Part shown: positions 43,095 to 55,240 of the stretch, piece after piece
Layout of the letters: every line of letters starts with the position of its first letter
How positions within the stretch are numbered: position 1 is the first letter of the stretch
Origin: Adenophora triphylla var. japonica
Lineage: Eukaryota > Streptophyta > Magnoliopsida > Asterales > Campanulaceae
DNA length: 64,000 nt
NCBI GenBank assembly: GCA_022495995.1
Contig: JAFEMH010000987.1
Span: 408,001 to 472,000 of the forward strand
Direction: 5' to 3'
Position numbers and translations under genes: made by a program
Notes under the pieces: generated by a model
Told to the model about the DNA's origin: nothing
What the model saw: the letters and a program-made list of their open reading frames with translations, nothing else
Databases searched by the model: none

Positions 43095-43693
43095 GGATGT
43101 TGATATGGAAGCCTCTCCAACCGGTCAAACTCTGTAAACCGATGCTCCCTCCTTCAACCAATCTTCCAATCGATCAGTCTTCTCTCCCCGTTGGTCATGA
43201 CGTCATCCTTATGTCTCTCTCTTCCACCTGTTGCTGATCCCTCTCTGCCTAAAGCAACAGTGCCATCAGCTGATGACTTAGAAGCTGATCTCCATAGGCC
43301 AACTATTGTGAATGATTTGGTGGAGTTGCATGATACACTGATTGATAGTTTGGCTAATTCCAATCAGGAGGAGGAAGGAAGAAGAATTACAAGTGTTGAA
43401 ATTGGTTTTGCCAAAGCTATGGCAATTTTGTTGAAAATTTGAATGAAAAAGATGCCACAATAATTGATCTTGTAAAGGAGCTGACCAACTTAACAAATAC
43501 CAACAAGCAATTATGCGATGAAGTCATAGCAGTTCAAACAAACCTGGTTGAAGCCACAGAAGAGCTGAAGAAAGACAATCAGAAAATCCGTGATCTGAGT
43601 GCTCAACTCAGAGATTCCCAAACAGAGTTGGTCAAGGTTAGAGCCCAAAATGAGATTCTGATGAAGCTTGCTACTGATCGATCTGAGAAGTAA
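43095..43693 (+). pseudogene. SIRE env-like gene, C-terminal part with coiled coil
   Basis: Resumes after Tat-B. The first part (to 43440) has stops. The last part (43439-43693) is open and reads KDATIIDLVKELTNLTNTNK, EELKKDNQKIRDLSAQLRDS: regular heptads of Leu/Ile, predicted to be a long coiled coil as in other SIRE env-like proteins. Short remnants of coding-like sequence continue to about 43900. Confidence 0.6.
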
Positions 43694-44238
43694 AGAAAAG
43701 AAGAAAAGGATGAGATAAGAAAGGAAATATAAGGAAGCTAGGGAAGCTAAGAGATCCAAATCTGATCTGGTTGCTGTTTCGTCGGCTACAACTTCAAAGG
43801 AGAAGGGTGATCAGTCAAGAAAGAAGGACCCCTCAACCGATCCTGCTCCTTGTGCTGATAAATATAATGTAACCGATGAAATATATGTCTTTTCTTGATT
43901 GCTTGTCAATCGGTTGCATCCTTTAAATTAATGGGAATCTCTTTCCCTGAACCTTTTTTTCATTTCAAAGTTTAATATTTTCTTTCTTGAATTTTCTTTA
44001 TATTATATTTCTATGAATGACTACACTGCTACTAACTCTTTCAACTTTTAGGTTATTTCATTCCTCCATTCTTTTAAGTTTATTTTCTTTTTCATTGTAT
44101 AGCTTTACATAGGTTACATAAAGTTGTCACTTGACTTAGGGAATGACAAAAATAAAAGATAAACTATTGATCATTCTTTCACTAAGTTAAGATAGATGTA
44201 TACCTAGAATGATTGGACTTAAGTAATTATGAGGAGAT
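43694..44238 (+). other. 3' untranslated region and polypurine tract of SIRE-1
   Basis: AT-rich, no gene. 'tatgaggagat' at 44228-44238 abuts TGTTAGTC and is the likely polypurine tract. Confidence 0.6.
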
Positions 44239-45130
44239 TGTTAGTCAAATATATGTATAGATTAGTAATTGCTTAATCCTAATCATTAAATCATTACTAG
44301 TACCCCTAATTTTAACAAGACTACTTAGATTTTTCTACGTATCCCTAGGATCCATTAGTACTAGTGCATGTGTTTTTATACTTGTATTTCTCTCTAGATA
44401 ACTGAATACCTGAAGACCTTGAATTGTTCCAAAGAAGATATTGGTTAACTTGTTCAAAGGGCTCAACAGGTTAACTTCCTAAATGGGTCATGACCTCAGC
44501 TGATCACTCCCTCAACCGGTCAGTTAGTCAACCGGTCATGCTCCATCAGTTACTCAGTTGATGTAGTCAGTCAAGCTTACACAACAAGTTTCCATCAGTT
44601 GACCTAGCATTAATTTCTCTCACCTACATAGCCTACTAATTAGCTAAAGTTGGTAGAACATTTGCTATGAAGACCTTGCTGCCGCCTTGTCAGTAACTAC
44701 TTTAATGAATGTTCAAGTTACCAGTACTCACAACAACTTCTTTACTCAGTGGAAAATTCAAATATGGTTGTACTTCAAATCTCAAGAATTCAATACAGAA
44801 GATATTCTCATTTAATGCTTGTCAGTCCAAGTTATCCCTTCAACCCCTTCAAAGACAACAGCTCCATTTGAAAACACTATAAATACCTTTCTTAGAGCAT
44901 TGAACATGGTTGGTGCATTGAAGACTTTGAGAGTAGAATTGTCAAGAACTATAAGTGCTCAAGCGTTGAAGTTCAAGACATTTAGTCCTTATATTCACTA
45001 GATCATTTATTAGGAAAAACTTTGTGCACACTCAATCAATTCCTGTAAGTGTTCCCCAACAAGACTATGTCTAAAACACATTGATTGATCACACTAAACA
45101 CCCAAGAGAAATCAGTTCAACTTGTGAACA
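44239..45130 (+). repeat. SIRE LTR, left part
   Basis: Starts TGTTAGTC, the inverse of the LTR end CCTAACA. U3 contains 'caaccggtcagttagtcaac' and 'cggtcatg' (44515-44545). Ends in gaaca, the target site of the Athila insertion. Full LTR about 1.42 kb with 57247-57775. Confidence 0.8.
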
Positions 45131-46448
45131 TGATGGATGTGTTTTTACACACCCATTTTACATGTTTACGAACCTATTCTAGGCTAAAAATCCCGAGTTT
45201 TATGTTGTTTTAATACGGTTGTTGAGTGTTTATGAGTACAGGGGAAAAGGATGATTAAGTGTTGATTTTGGTCAATAAAATGGCAAGGAAACCAAGTTGG
45301 AGCGGAGCAGAGCAAGGATATTGGAAAATAATTCGAGATGCAGTTCCAGGCACCAGAGCGGTCGCGCTCTACCTAAGAGCGGCCGCCCTCCATTGAAGAA
45401 AAGAAACCCCAACTCTCGGCCAACAAGCGCGGGCGCGCTCAACCCAGTGCGGTCGCGCTCAAGTGACGTCGTTTTGAAAGCCAGGGTTACTGCCAAAGTG
45501 CGCGGGCGCGCTCAACCCAGAGCGGCCGCGCTTGTCCCGTTTCGCATGCAGTTTCGGCAACTTATGATGGGCAGTCTCAACTTTTCGCACATTTTTCCCT
45601 TGTATTTTGCCCTAGAGTATTTATACCTCAACAGCAGTTTTTAGAAACAATCTTGGATATTATTTTTGTTCTAGGTTTTGAGTTTTCGTAGACAATTATT
45701 GCTCATCAATTTCGGATCTCTCAGGTTTTGATGTTCTTTTATTTTATGATCATTATTGTTTTCGTTATGTCTTTGCGTAGCTAAGTTCTTTAGATTTGCG
45801 GATTGGTTGTAGCGATTACTAGATCTTTATGCTATTGATTTAATTCTTCCCAATTGATCTCTTTCTAGTTCTTCAAAACATTAATCTTTTAATTATTTGG
45901 GTATTGATTCTGCCATTAATTTGGGGATTGATACAATTGAACACTGTTTTGAAGATTAAACCTAATTGAGGCCATAATAGAAATCAAAAGGGTTTAGATT
46001 TAACATTCTATTGTGTTGATTAATTATTTGATTGTTGTGTGGCCGTAACAGAAAACGCAGCTTGATAATAATTAAAAGGGTTGCAATTCGGGCACCACAC
46101 TGTCCCAATCCTTATTTTTGTGAATGAATCCTAGTTTGAGATTAATGTTTTTAGCAATAAAAATAGCATAGGGTGAAAGTAATTGTGAATCCAATCCGTG
46201 AATCTCCGTGTTTATCTGAGTTAATTCGTTACTGTTTAAATCGCGTTCTTTAGTTTTAATCTGTTATTTCTGTTTTAGGATTAGATTATTATTCTCAAAT
46301 CAAAAATCTGTGGTTACCATATTCATTACTTCTACTGCATTTGTTTACCAACAAGTCTCTGTGGTTCGACCCCTGCTCATGCATACTGCTACACCGGTAG
46401 TGAGTACACTTGCTCGGTTTTTATTACTAGAGGAATTTTTCTCCATCA
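45131..46448 (+). repeat. 5' LTR of Athila element
   Basis: 1318 bp. Contains the GC-rich module cluster at 45356-45534 and TATTTATA at 45618-45625. Confidence 0.95.
45356..45534 (+). promoter_or_regulatory. GC-rich palindromic modules in Athila U3
   Basis: Three pairs of the form CGCGGGCGCGCTC - about 6 bases - AGCGGCCGCGCT (the first pair AGCGGTCGCGCTC/AGCGGCCGCCCTC). They lie some 90-260 bp before the TATA-like box. Same pairs at 56147-56326 in the 3' LTR and at 52466-52640 inside the element. Confidence 0.7.
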
Positions 46449-46454
46449 AGTTTT

Positions 46455-46473
46455 TGGCGCCGTTGCCGGGGAC
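46455..46473 (+). other. Primer binding site of Athila element (tRNA-Asp type)
   Basis: TGGCGCCGTTGCCGGGGAC, six bases after the LTR, complementary to the 3' end of tRNA-Asp (...CCCCGGCAACGGCGCCA), the Athila-lineage primer. Confidence 0.9.
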
Positions 46474-46506
46474 TTGTTGCAAGTAAACAAGTAAGTTAAG
46501 TAGTGA

Positions 46507-48060
46507 ATGCAAGGTCGTCGTTCTTTGAAGCCTACATTGGTTCCATTGGACGATAACATCAATAGACTTGAGGAAACATTTGAGGGCGATCCCCTCTTTA
46601 ATCCTCTCTTTTCGCATTCGGACATCGAGTCGAACCCTCCACCACCGAGGTAGAGGAAGAAAAAGTCGAGATGGCGTAACCACCGGCTCAAACAATGAAT
46701 GATTACACGAGACCTAGGGTAGACACTTCTACCTCATGCATAGTCTTTGTCCGAAGCGACAAAGAATTTAGAGGTCAAAGGTCAATATTTTGCTATGTTA
46801 CCTAGTTTTCGGGGCTACCAGTGAGGATGCCTTGACTTTCTTGAAAGAATACATTATGACGGTAGCCCGGTTTCTATTAAGAGAGGGAGTGACTGAAGTT
46901 CGAGATTAGACTTAAGTGCTTCCCTTACACTCTAAAAGGGCAGCGAAAACTTGGTTAATGATGCTTCCATCCCAAAGCATCGGCCACATGGACTCGAAAT
47001 GCAAGATATTTTTCTCGGGAGGTATTACCCACATCATCTGCGATCTACTTTTAGACGTAAATTGATGACTTTCACACAAGATGTGGGGGAACCTTTCCAT
47101 GAAGCTTGGGAGAGATTTAATATGATGCTTATTCAATGTCCTCGGCATAATTTTCTTTACCCTCTCTGAATCAAGCTTTCTATGATGGCTTGAATGATTC
47201 CACTCGATCTGTGGTGGATAATGCGGCGGGGAGGCTCTATAGGAGTCAAGACCCCGAGGAGACTAAGGCCTTATTTGAAATGTTGAGTGCTAATTCTCAA
47301 CAAAAGAGTTCTAGGGAAAAACAAGGGGGTATTGGATTTGGCGCTCTTGATAATTTATCCAAGCAAATTGTTGTTTTAAATAGTAAGTTTGACAAGTTAT
47401 CGCTTTCAAGGCACCTCTTCTAGTGCCAATGTGTTAAATGATTTATGTGCTTACCGTGGTTTAAATTCTCATGCTACTAATATGTGTCCAAGTGGTGTGC
47501 GGTTTGGTTGTGATCTGAGCAGGTAAATGCTATGTATGGACGGCCCCCAAGGCATCCACGTAACATGCCCTATGGCAACACTTATAATCCAGGGTGGAGG
47601 AATCATCCTAATTTCTCGTGGGGAGGTAATCGAGAATCCACAAAATAAACCTCTCCATCCTCCACCTCCACCAGGACCATTTGAAAGAAGGAAGGAGCCT
47701 TGGGAGGAAGCGGTAGAAGCGGATGAGAGAAACGACAAAGAGCGTGCAAAGAATCATGAAGGCTGCTATGAAAAATTGGAGACCCAAATAGGGCAAATGG
47801 CTGAAGCTGTTCAAGCAATGCAGGGGCACAAGTCTGGGACCTTCCCGAGTCAAGGTCACCAAGCAAAAGCCATTACCACACTCCGGAATGGTAAACAGGT
47901 AGGTAGCGAGGTAATTTCTTCTTCATCTTCTATTCCCCCTCCTGTTGTTGAAATTGTTAATGAGGAAGAAGGTACTAATGAATTGGGGGAGAAATCTAAA
48001 GTTGACTCTCCAACCCCCAATCCATATGTACCCGGTATGCCGTTTCTGGAAGATTTATGA
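46507..48060 (+). pseudogene. gag: Gag of Athila element, frameshifted
   Basis: Starts MQGRRSLKPTLVPLDDNINR at 46507. After a stop near 46650 the family hallmark FEVKGQYFAMLPSFRG is read in another frame (about 46770-46820). Then comes the capsid core FRRKLMTFTQDVGEPFHEAW then ERFNMMLIQCPRH (47050-47155), and FYDGLNDSTRSVVDNAAGRL (47170-47240). The last part (47527-48060) is acidic with EKLETQIGQMAEAVQAMQGH and VTTLRNGK-like KAITTLRNGKQVG, the stretch that precedes protease in this lineage. Several frame changes make it non-functional. Confidence 0.75.
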
Positions 48061-48683
48061 GAAATAAAATGGATCAACAAATGTCGGAGTTGATGGACAT
48101 GTTCTCTAAAGTGAACATCAATCTCCCTTTGTTGAATGTGATAAAAAATATTCCGGCTTATGCCAAGTTTTTCAAAGAAATTAATTCCAAGAAACCAAAG
48201 TATGGCAAGGATGAGAAAGCTTTTCTTGGAGAGAATGCTAGTGCAGTGGCACAACATCTCCTCCCACCCAAACAAAAGGACCCCGGAAGTTTTATAATTT
48301 CTATCAATATGGGGAACTCGAATAAGGTGAAGGCGATGTTGGACCTAGGCGCTAGTATTAATTTGTTACCCCATTATATGTATCTTGATATGGGTTTGCA
48401 CGAATTGAAACCTACATCCATGGCTCTTCAACTAGCGGATCGATCTATTAAAAGCCCGTTGGGGATTGTGGAAGATGTTTTGGTTCAGGTGGACTCATTG
48501 ATCATACCTGTGGATTTTGTTGTGCTTGAGATGCCTAATAGTGAGTGTAGTCGTCGTGATTCCCCAATTCTACTTGGGCGACCATTCATGGCGACGACAA
48601 ACACTATTATTAATGTTGGCAATGGAACTCTTTCCATGGCGTGGCCAACGAAACTATTGAAATTTATGTGCATGATATTATGA
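48057..48683 (+). pseudogene. Protease region of Athila element
   Basis: The segment overlaps the end of gag by four bases in a different frame. KVNINLPLLNVIKNIPAYAK leads to the retropepsin: GNSNKVKAMLDLGASINLLP with D-L-G-A (usual D-T/L-G-A), SPILLGRPFMATTNTIINVG near the C-terminal end. A frame change near 48640 moves on to the linker NETIEIYVHDIMKNPMDNGN (48641-49030). Further frame changes separate it from RT. Confidence 0.75.
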
Positions 48684-49188
48684 AAAATCCAATGGACAAT
48701 GGGAATTCTTGTAACTTTGTGGAGAGAGTAGATGATTGTGTGCATGAGTATCTGTGGCATGATAGAGCATGTGATGAACTTGAGATGTTGTTGAATGGCA
48801 GTGAGAAAACTAGGGATAATGCGGGTTCCGAAGTTATGGCCATTGAAAATAAGGCCGAGGAACATTATTACATTAATGGCCCGTCTCACTCCCTAGGCTA
48901 CTTCAATGAGAAGTATGCGCCATCAGTTGTGGTTCCACCGGTTCTTGAACTAAAACCCCTCCCCTCTAATTTAAAATATGCTTTTCTAGGGAGGGCGAGA
49001 CTTACCTGTGATAGTTGCCTCGAGACTTGACCCTAGAACAAGAGGCCAAATTAATTGCGTGCTTTGTGAGCCTGGAAATCGGCCCATAGGGTGGGCTTTG
49101 GCGGATATTAAAGGTATTAGCCCCTCAATGTGTATGCATAAAATTAATCTTGTAGAGGGCTAAACCTTCAAGGGAGAGACAAAGGAGA

Positions 49189-51864
49189 TTGAATCCTCAC
49201 ATGGAGGAAGCAGTGAGGAAAGAGGTCCTGAAATTATTAGATGCGGGAATTATATTCCCAATTGCGGACAGTGAGTGGGTGAGCCCGGTTCAAGTGGTTC
49301 CTAAGAGGTCGGGCATTACTGTTGTGAAAAATGATAAAAATGAGGATGTGCCCACTAGAGAGGTGACCGGGTATAGGATGTGTATAGATTTGAGAAAGCT
49401 GAATGCCGCCACCAAAAAGGATCACTTTCCTTTGCCGTTCATTGACCAAATCCTAGAGAGGTTGGCGGGTCATGCTTATTACTGCTTTCTTGATGGATTT
49501 TCGGGATATAATCAAATCACAATTGCACCCGAGGACCAATCAAAGACCACTTTCACATGTCCCTTTGGTACTTTTGCTTATAGGAGGATGCCCTTTGGGC
49601 TTTGCAATGCACCCGCTACTTTTCAAAGGTGCATGACTTCCATCTTCTCGGATATGATAGAGAAGTGTGTAGAGGTGTTTATGGATGATTTTTCTGTGGT
49701 TGGAGATAGCTTTGAGGGGTGTCTTAATAATTTGACTATGGTTTTGAGGAGATGTTGCGAGACCAATTTGACACTTAGTTGGGAGAAGTGTCACTTTCTT
49801 GTTAGGCAGGGGATTGTCTTGGGCCACATAGTGTCTAGTAGGGGGATTGAGGTCGATAAAGCTAAGATAGATGTGATTTCTAAGCTGCCTCCCCCGGTCT
49901 CAGTTAAGGGTGTTCAAAGTTTCTTAGGCCATGCGGGTTTTTATCGGCGATTTATTAAGGATTTTTCACAAATTTGTAAGCCGTTAAGTAACTTGCTAGC
50001 TAAAGATACCGAGTTCATCTTTGACCAAGACTGTTTAGATGCTTTCACTTTATTAAAAGAAAAACTTACTTGCACTCCCATTCTTTCTAGCCCTGATTGG
50101 TCTCACCCTTTTGAGATCATGTGTGATGCATCTGATTTTGCCATTGGGGTTGTTTTAGGCCAAAAGATAGATAAATTACCACATGTAATCCATTATGCAA
50201 GTAGAACTCTTAATGATGCACAGCTTAATTATACCACTACTGAAAAAGAATTTTTAGCTGTTGTGTTTGCACTTGAGAAGTTCCGTTCATATTTGCTTGG
50301 GTCGAAGGTAATAATCTATTCTGATCATGCTGCTTTAAAATATTTGTTGAATAAAAAGGATGCAAAACCTAGACTGCTTAGGTGGATGCTTTTGTTGCAA
50401 GAATTTGATTTGGAAATAAGGGACAAAAAGGGGTCCGAGAATGTAGTGGCGGATCACTTATCAAGGCTTGAGGATTTCTCGTTCCAGAATAGCAATGAAG
50501 GAGTGATTCCGGTGAATGAAAATTTCCCGGATGAACAACTACTTGCTTTACATGTTCAAGAGCCTTGGTATGCGGATCTTGTTAATTATCTTGCTTGTGA
50601 CATGATTCCTCCTCACTTTACTTATGATCAAAAGAGGAAATTTAAATCTGATGTTAAGCACTACATTTGGGATGATCCTTACTTGTGGAAAATTTGCCCA
50701 GATAAGATGGTGAGGAGGTGTGTTCCGGAATATGAACAATTGAGTGTCTTGCGCTTTTGTCATGATTTACAATGTGGTGGGCATTTCAGTGGTCAAAAGA
50801 CTGCTAGGAAAATCCTTCAAAGTGGCTTATATTGGCCCACCATATTTAAAGATGCGCAAGACTTTTGCAAAAAGTGTGATAAATGCCAAAGAACGGGAGG
50901 GATAGGTAAGCGTGATGAGATGCCCCAAAATTATAATTTAGTTGTTGACATATTTGATGTATGGGGCATTGATTTCATGGGCCCTTTCCCTCGTCCCATG
51001 GTTTTGTGTATATATTGGTTCTTTGTTGACTATGTATCTAAATGGGTGGAAGCTATTGCCACTCGGACTAATGATGCTAATGTCGTTTCAAAGTTTGTGT
51101 GTGAGAATATTTTTTGCAGGTACGGGGTGCCTCGTGCAATCATTAGTGATCAAGGAACTCATTTCACAAACAGACTTTTCAACCAAGTCCTGAAGAAATA
51201 TGGGGTTGTTCACAAGCTAGCCACAGCCTACCATCCCCAAACATCGGGGCAAGTGGAAGTGAGCAACCGCCAAATCAAGGGGGTTCTAGAGAAGAACGGT
51301 CAGGCCAAACAGAAAAGATTGGGCTTTGAAGCTCAATGATGCATTATGGGCATATCGGACTGCTTACAAAACTCCCATTGGGATGAGTCCGTACAGAATT
51401 GTGTATGGCAAGGAGTGTCACCTTCCGGTTGAGATGGAACACAAAGCATATTGGGCTGTGAAGGAACTCAACATGGATTTGACGAAGGCGGGTGAGAAAC
51501 GGATGCTTGATTTGGATGAGATTGAGGAGTTGAGGCAAGACGGCTACCAAAGTGCCAAGGCTGTATAAAGAAAGAACCAAGAGATACCATGATCAGTACT
51601 TGAAGCCGAAATTCTTAAGTCCGGGTATGAAGGTCTTATTGTTCAATTCTCGATTGAGACTTTTTCCCGGCAAATTGTGCTCCAAATGGTCGGGCCCTTA
51701 TGAGTTGGTGAAAGTATTTCCACATGGAGTCGGTCGAGCTCAAAGATTTGAAAAACGGAAGTACATTCAAGGTGAATGGGCATCGAGTCAAGCCCTATCA
51801 CGAAGGGGTGTCTATCTTGGAGGAAATTGATGTGGTGGTGTTGGTGGATGCACCGGAAATTAAA
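49189..51864 (+). pseudogene. pol: RT, RNase H and integrase of Athila element
   Basis: The first 716 residues are intact. [36 protein letters not shown], and the active site VFMDDFSVV. RNase [55 protein letters not shown]. Integrase: zinc-binding CHDLQCGGH ... CKKCDKC, and catalytic Asp in [10 protein letters not shown], Asp in ISDQGTHF and Glu in [11 protein letters not shown]. At about 51295 an extra A in gaagaacgg shifts frame. The rest ([20 protein letters not shown] ... [16 protein letters not shown]) is read in two further frames to 51864. Confidence 0.9.
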
Positions 51865-52015
51865 TGAGAAATCATGAGCATCATGTCGAGCCAAAGACTT
51901 AAAACAAAGGCGCTAGTTGGGAGGCAACCCAACCGTAGGTAACTCTCTTGCTTTCTGTCTTTATGTTCGGTTTACCACTACTTGTTAGCTTTGAATTCGC
52001 GTTGGAATCTGTTTA

Positions 52016-52060
52016 TGCAATGAGGACATCGCAAATTCTTAGTTTGTGGGTGGGGGTATT
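52016..52060 (+). other. Hairpin plus polypurine-like module 1 (after pol)
   Basis: TGCAATG-AGGA-CATCGCA (one mismatch) then AGTTTGTGGGTGGGGGTAT. Similar to the modules at 54441 and 55889. Confidence 0.6.
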
Positions 52061-52138
52061 CACAAAAAAAAAAAAAATAAATAAATAAATATATTGTTGT
52101 TTACCGTTTTTCGAGTAGTTAGTGTAGAACGTGTCGAA

Positions 52139-52200
52139 CTACGGTGACCTGAGCCTATTAATGTGGGTAGTCCGCTCACATTAATGGGGACGTAGGCAGC
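52139..52200 (+). other. Two-stem 'CTACG/CGTAG' motif, form A, after Athila pol
   Basis: CTACG 52139-52143 and CGTAG 52191-52195 enclose a perfect 9-bp inverted repeat ATTAATGTG (52157-52165) and CACATTAAT (52177-52185). Confidence 0.75.
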
Positions 52201-52465
52201 GAAAGTGCGGTCAAATGTTTGACATATTTTTGTCAAACAAAAGTTTCGTGTCACCCTTTATGGGTCTCTCCGAGTTTGTGGGTTTATAGGGGAGTGTAAA
52301 TAGTTGTCACCCTCCAAAAATATTTACTTTTAAAGTTTTGTCAATAGATATTATGCTTGTGTGTGTTTGTGGTGATGTGCAGGATAGCACACAATCGAGC
52401 AAAGTTGAAGTTTGTGGACCTTAAGGCGGTAAAAAGGAGCAAAAAGCGTTGAAATCTCGCTGTCG

Positions 52466-52640
52466 GCGTGCGCGGGCGCGCTCGGAAATGAGCGGCCGCG
52501 CTTGATTAAAGGAAAAGAAGCATCACTCTCGGCCGAGCTGCGCGGCGCGCTCAGCGAGCGGCCGCGCTCATTAAAAATCAAAAACATGAGCGGTCTACGC
52601 CATCCAGCGCGGACGCGCTTAAAGGAGAGCGGCCGCGCTC
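52466..52640 (+). promoter_or_regulatory. GC-rich modules ahead of Athila env-like ORF
   Basis: Three pairs: CGCGGGCGCGCTC/AGCGGCCGCGCTT, CGCGGCGCGCTC/AGCGGCCGCGCTC, CGCGGACGCGCTT/AGCGGCCGCGCTC, the same dimer and spacing as in the LTR U3, including the linking 'ctctcggcc'. A CT-rich leader (52680-52770) follows. Confidence 0.6.
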
Positions 52641-53115
52641 ATTAAAATTTACGGGCGAATTTGAATAAACCTAATCGGACGCCTTTTCCCAATTCACAAC
52701 AACACCGCCGCCCTTCCTTCCTCTCTCTCAATATCACGAGCCCTACTCCCTCTCTCTCTAAAAATTCATCAACCACACTCAATTTTCTTCCCTTCCACCC
52801 TCTACATCACCCTACCCCCCTTAACTCCTCCAGCCTTAGCCGATCCATGTATCCAAAAACCATTAATTCCGGCGGAGATTGAGAAATTTCGAAATTTTGA
52901 AGAAGGGTGTTCTTGAGAGCGTTCCGGTTGAAGCAAGTGGGATGAAGCTTGAATTGAAGTGGGTGCTTGTCTGCAAAGAATTGGGGTTGATTTTCCGGCC
53001 TCCTTCCCAAAGTCCGGCGACAAATTCCGGCATACTCCGGTGAGTTTTCCGCGAGCTTTGAAGGGGTAAGATTCTCTGAATTTAATTGTATTACCCTTCG
53101 AGTTGTGTTGATATA
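52641..53115 (+). other. Leader of Athila env-like ORF
   Basis: CT-rich then mixed sequence with no long sense frame. It looks like an untranslated leader between the GC-rich modules and the start codon at 53116. Confidence 0.45.
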
Positions 53116-54404
53116 ATGTCTACCTCTAATCCTAAGCGTAAAAGAGTTACAAAGAAAACCCGGTTCCACCACCATTGTTTGATGAAAACAGATTTGTGGG
53201 TGTTGATGCGTTAAAATTTTTTAATGCTTATGCCGGACGAAGTTTTAACTTAGAGAAGGTGATAGACATTACGGATATGGGGCTAGATAATATTGTAGCG
53301 GGGTATGGTTGGCAAAACTTATTGGTTGCCCAGTGAAGGAGGGAATCGCGAGTTGGTGCGTGAATTTTATGCTAATGCAGCAGCTAGAAAAGGGCTACAT
53401 AACACTTCGTATGTGCGGGGTAGAGAGGTGGGATATACCCGGGAGAGAATTATATCATATTACAACCTCCCTAGACATGTGCAAGCCAATACCTGTGCCT
53501 TCTTGCAACTTGAAAAACAAATGATGAACAACCCCAAAGGTAACCTACACCTAATTGCTTAGGAACATTTGGTGGTCTTCCCTTTGACCCAACTGTGCAT
53601 AAGGGGGTGTTAATTGCTTCTAAATTTCTTCCACCACATATGAAGTACCTTCATAGGATTATCTGTGAGAGGGTGCTCCCATCTTCCCGACCTCACGAGG
53701 TTGGATGGCGTAGAGCTGCATTAATGCATGTCATCCTGACAGGGCAACAAATTGACACCGGGTCAATCATTGCCCATGAGATTAACAGGACGTATCAGCA
53801 GATGGCGAAGAATAGCTACAACTACCCCTTAATGATTACGGGTTTGATGGGGCTCAGTGGAGTCAATTTCACTAATATCCCTAGGGACATAGGCTTGGAG
53901 CCTATCATTACAGAGAAAAAGATTAGGGATAAGAGCCACCCCAAGGGGGGAAATGTGGTTGAGCCGGAGCAAGAGGAAGAACAGGAGGAGGAAGAAGAGG
54001 AAGAACAAGAGGATGATATGGTTGGCGACTGGAGAGCGGACCCAACTGCGGGATTGTACTATCTGTCACATCAGTTAGAGGCGATGGAGCTGCGATTTGA
54101 TCAGAGATTTACCACCCTAGAGCAGAGACAGGCTGCGAATGATGATAGGGTGAGAGCTATTGACGACAGAGTACGGGGTGAGATTGAGGCGAACCAACTA
54201 TGGCGGGCCCAGCACGATAGTAGGTTGGACCAAATTCTTAGTCGGTTGCCTCCTACTGGTTACACATGGCCACAGTTCCCGCCGCAGTACCAGCAGCAGC
54301 AGCAACAATTTCCCAGTGGCTCATCCGGACAAGGAGAGCAGTGGCAGCAGCAGCAGCAATTCCCTGGAGGCTCTTCTAGCCAATGGGGTTATCAGCCACA
54401 GTGA
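53116..54404 (+). pseudogene. Env-like ORF of Athila element, frameshifted
   Basis: I chose the start at 53116 (MSTSNPKRKRVTKKTR), a basic N-terminus. After a 1-base frame change it reads LFDENRFVGVDALKFFNAYA, then REFYANAAARKGLHNTSYVR and GREVGYTRERIISYYNLPRH, the conserved core of the plant transposon-protein family found after pol in Athila elements (PF20167 type). From 53595 it is open: LPSSRPHEVGWRRAALMHVI, TGSIIAHEINRTYQQMAKNS, then an acidic block (EEEQEEEEEEEQEDD), a coiled-coil-like part (FDQRFTTLEQRQAANDDRVR) and a Gln-rich tail. No signal peptide or membrane segment is visible, so 'envelope' is a positional name only. Confidence 0.7.
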
Positions 54405-54440
54405 TCGGTTGAGGTATCCCTACCCTATGTTTATATTTAC

Positions 54441-54484
54441 TTGCATTGGGGACAATGCAACATTTTAGTTTGTGGGTGGGGGGT
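54441..54484 (+). other. Hairpin plus polypurine-like module 2 (after env-like ORF)
   Basis: Perfect TTGCATTG-GGGA-CAATGCAA, then 'cattttagtttgtgggtggg' and ggg. Lies 36 bp after the env-like stop. Confidence 0.7.
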
Positions 54485-55191
54485 ATCTATGTTTTATCCT
54501 GTTGATCACCATGTTAGTTAGGATTTTTTTTTTTCTGTTTTAGTAGAAATTTAAAAAAAAAAATTGTTCTCTTTATTATGGGATATGTTGGTCTGCGTCA
54601 GTGATGATTGAGTGTTATTTGTTGATCATTATGCTATCTTGGATTTGAGAACTAGGGTTACATTGAAACAATAAACCACGATTGCACCACCTCTCACTTC
54701 CATGCTTATCATTGATCATTGTTGTCACTCTAGGTGCCCTTTATGGGATCACTTGTGCATTCTCGGGGTCCCTAGAACATGGTTTGCATGATTGTCAATA
54801 ACACGTTATTAGGCTATTTTGATACTTATGGCTTATTCTTTCAACCCTTTTGTGTGCCTTCAGCTTTCTACCCCAGTAAATAATAATTTCCGCTAGAACC
54901 CTTGTTGAGCTTTAATAGAAAAGAATGGAAATTTAGACCACCATTCGCCTTCGTTTGATGCCTATGTTCCTACCCGTTTCACTTAGTTTTAGGATGTCTT
55001 ACCTTTTGGAAAGTGAACTAGGGAATGAATGGGAATTTGGGGTTGAATTTGGGTGAATGGAATTAAAAGCGCAAATTGGGGTCAAAATGTAAAAGGGGTG
55101 TGAAATACAATGAAGAGGGGCATAGAAAAAAAAATAAAATATGCAGTTGTATATACGTTCTTGCAACTTATAAAAAAAAATAAAAAAAATA

Positions 55192-55240
<49 letters not shown>

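Noticed and set aside
53116..54404. True viral envelope gene
   Set aside because: No signal peptide, transmembrane helix or cleavage site is visible; the name env-like reflects position only.
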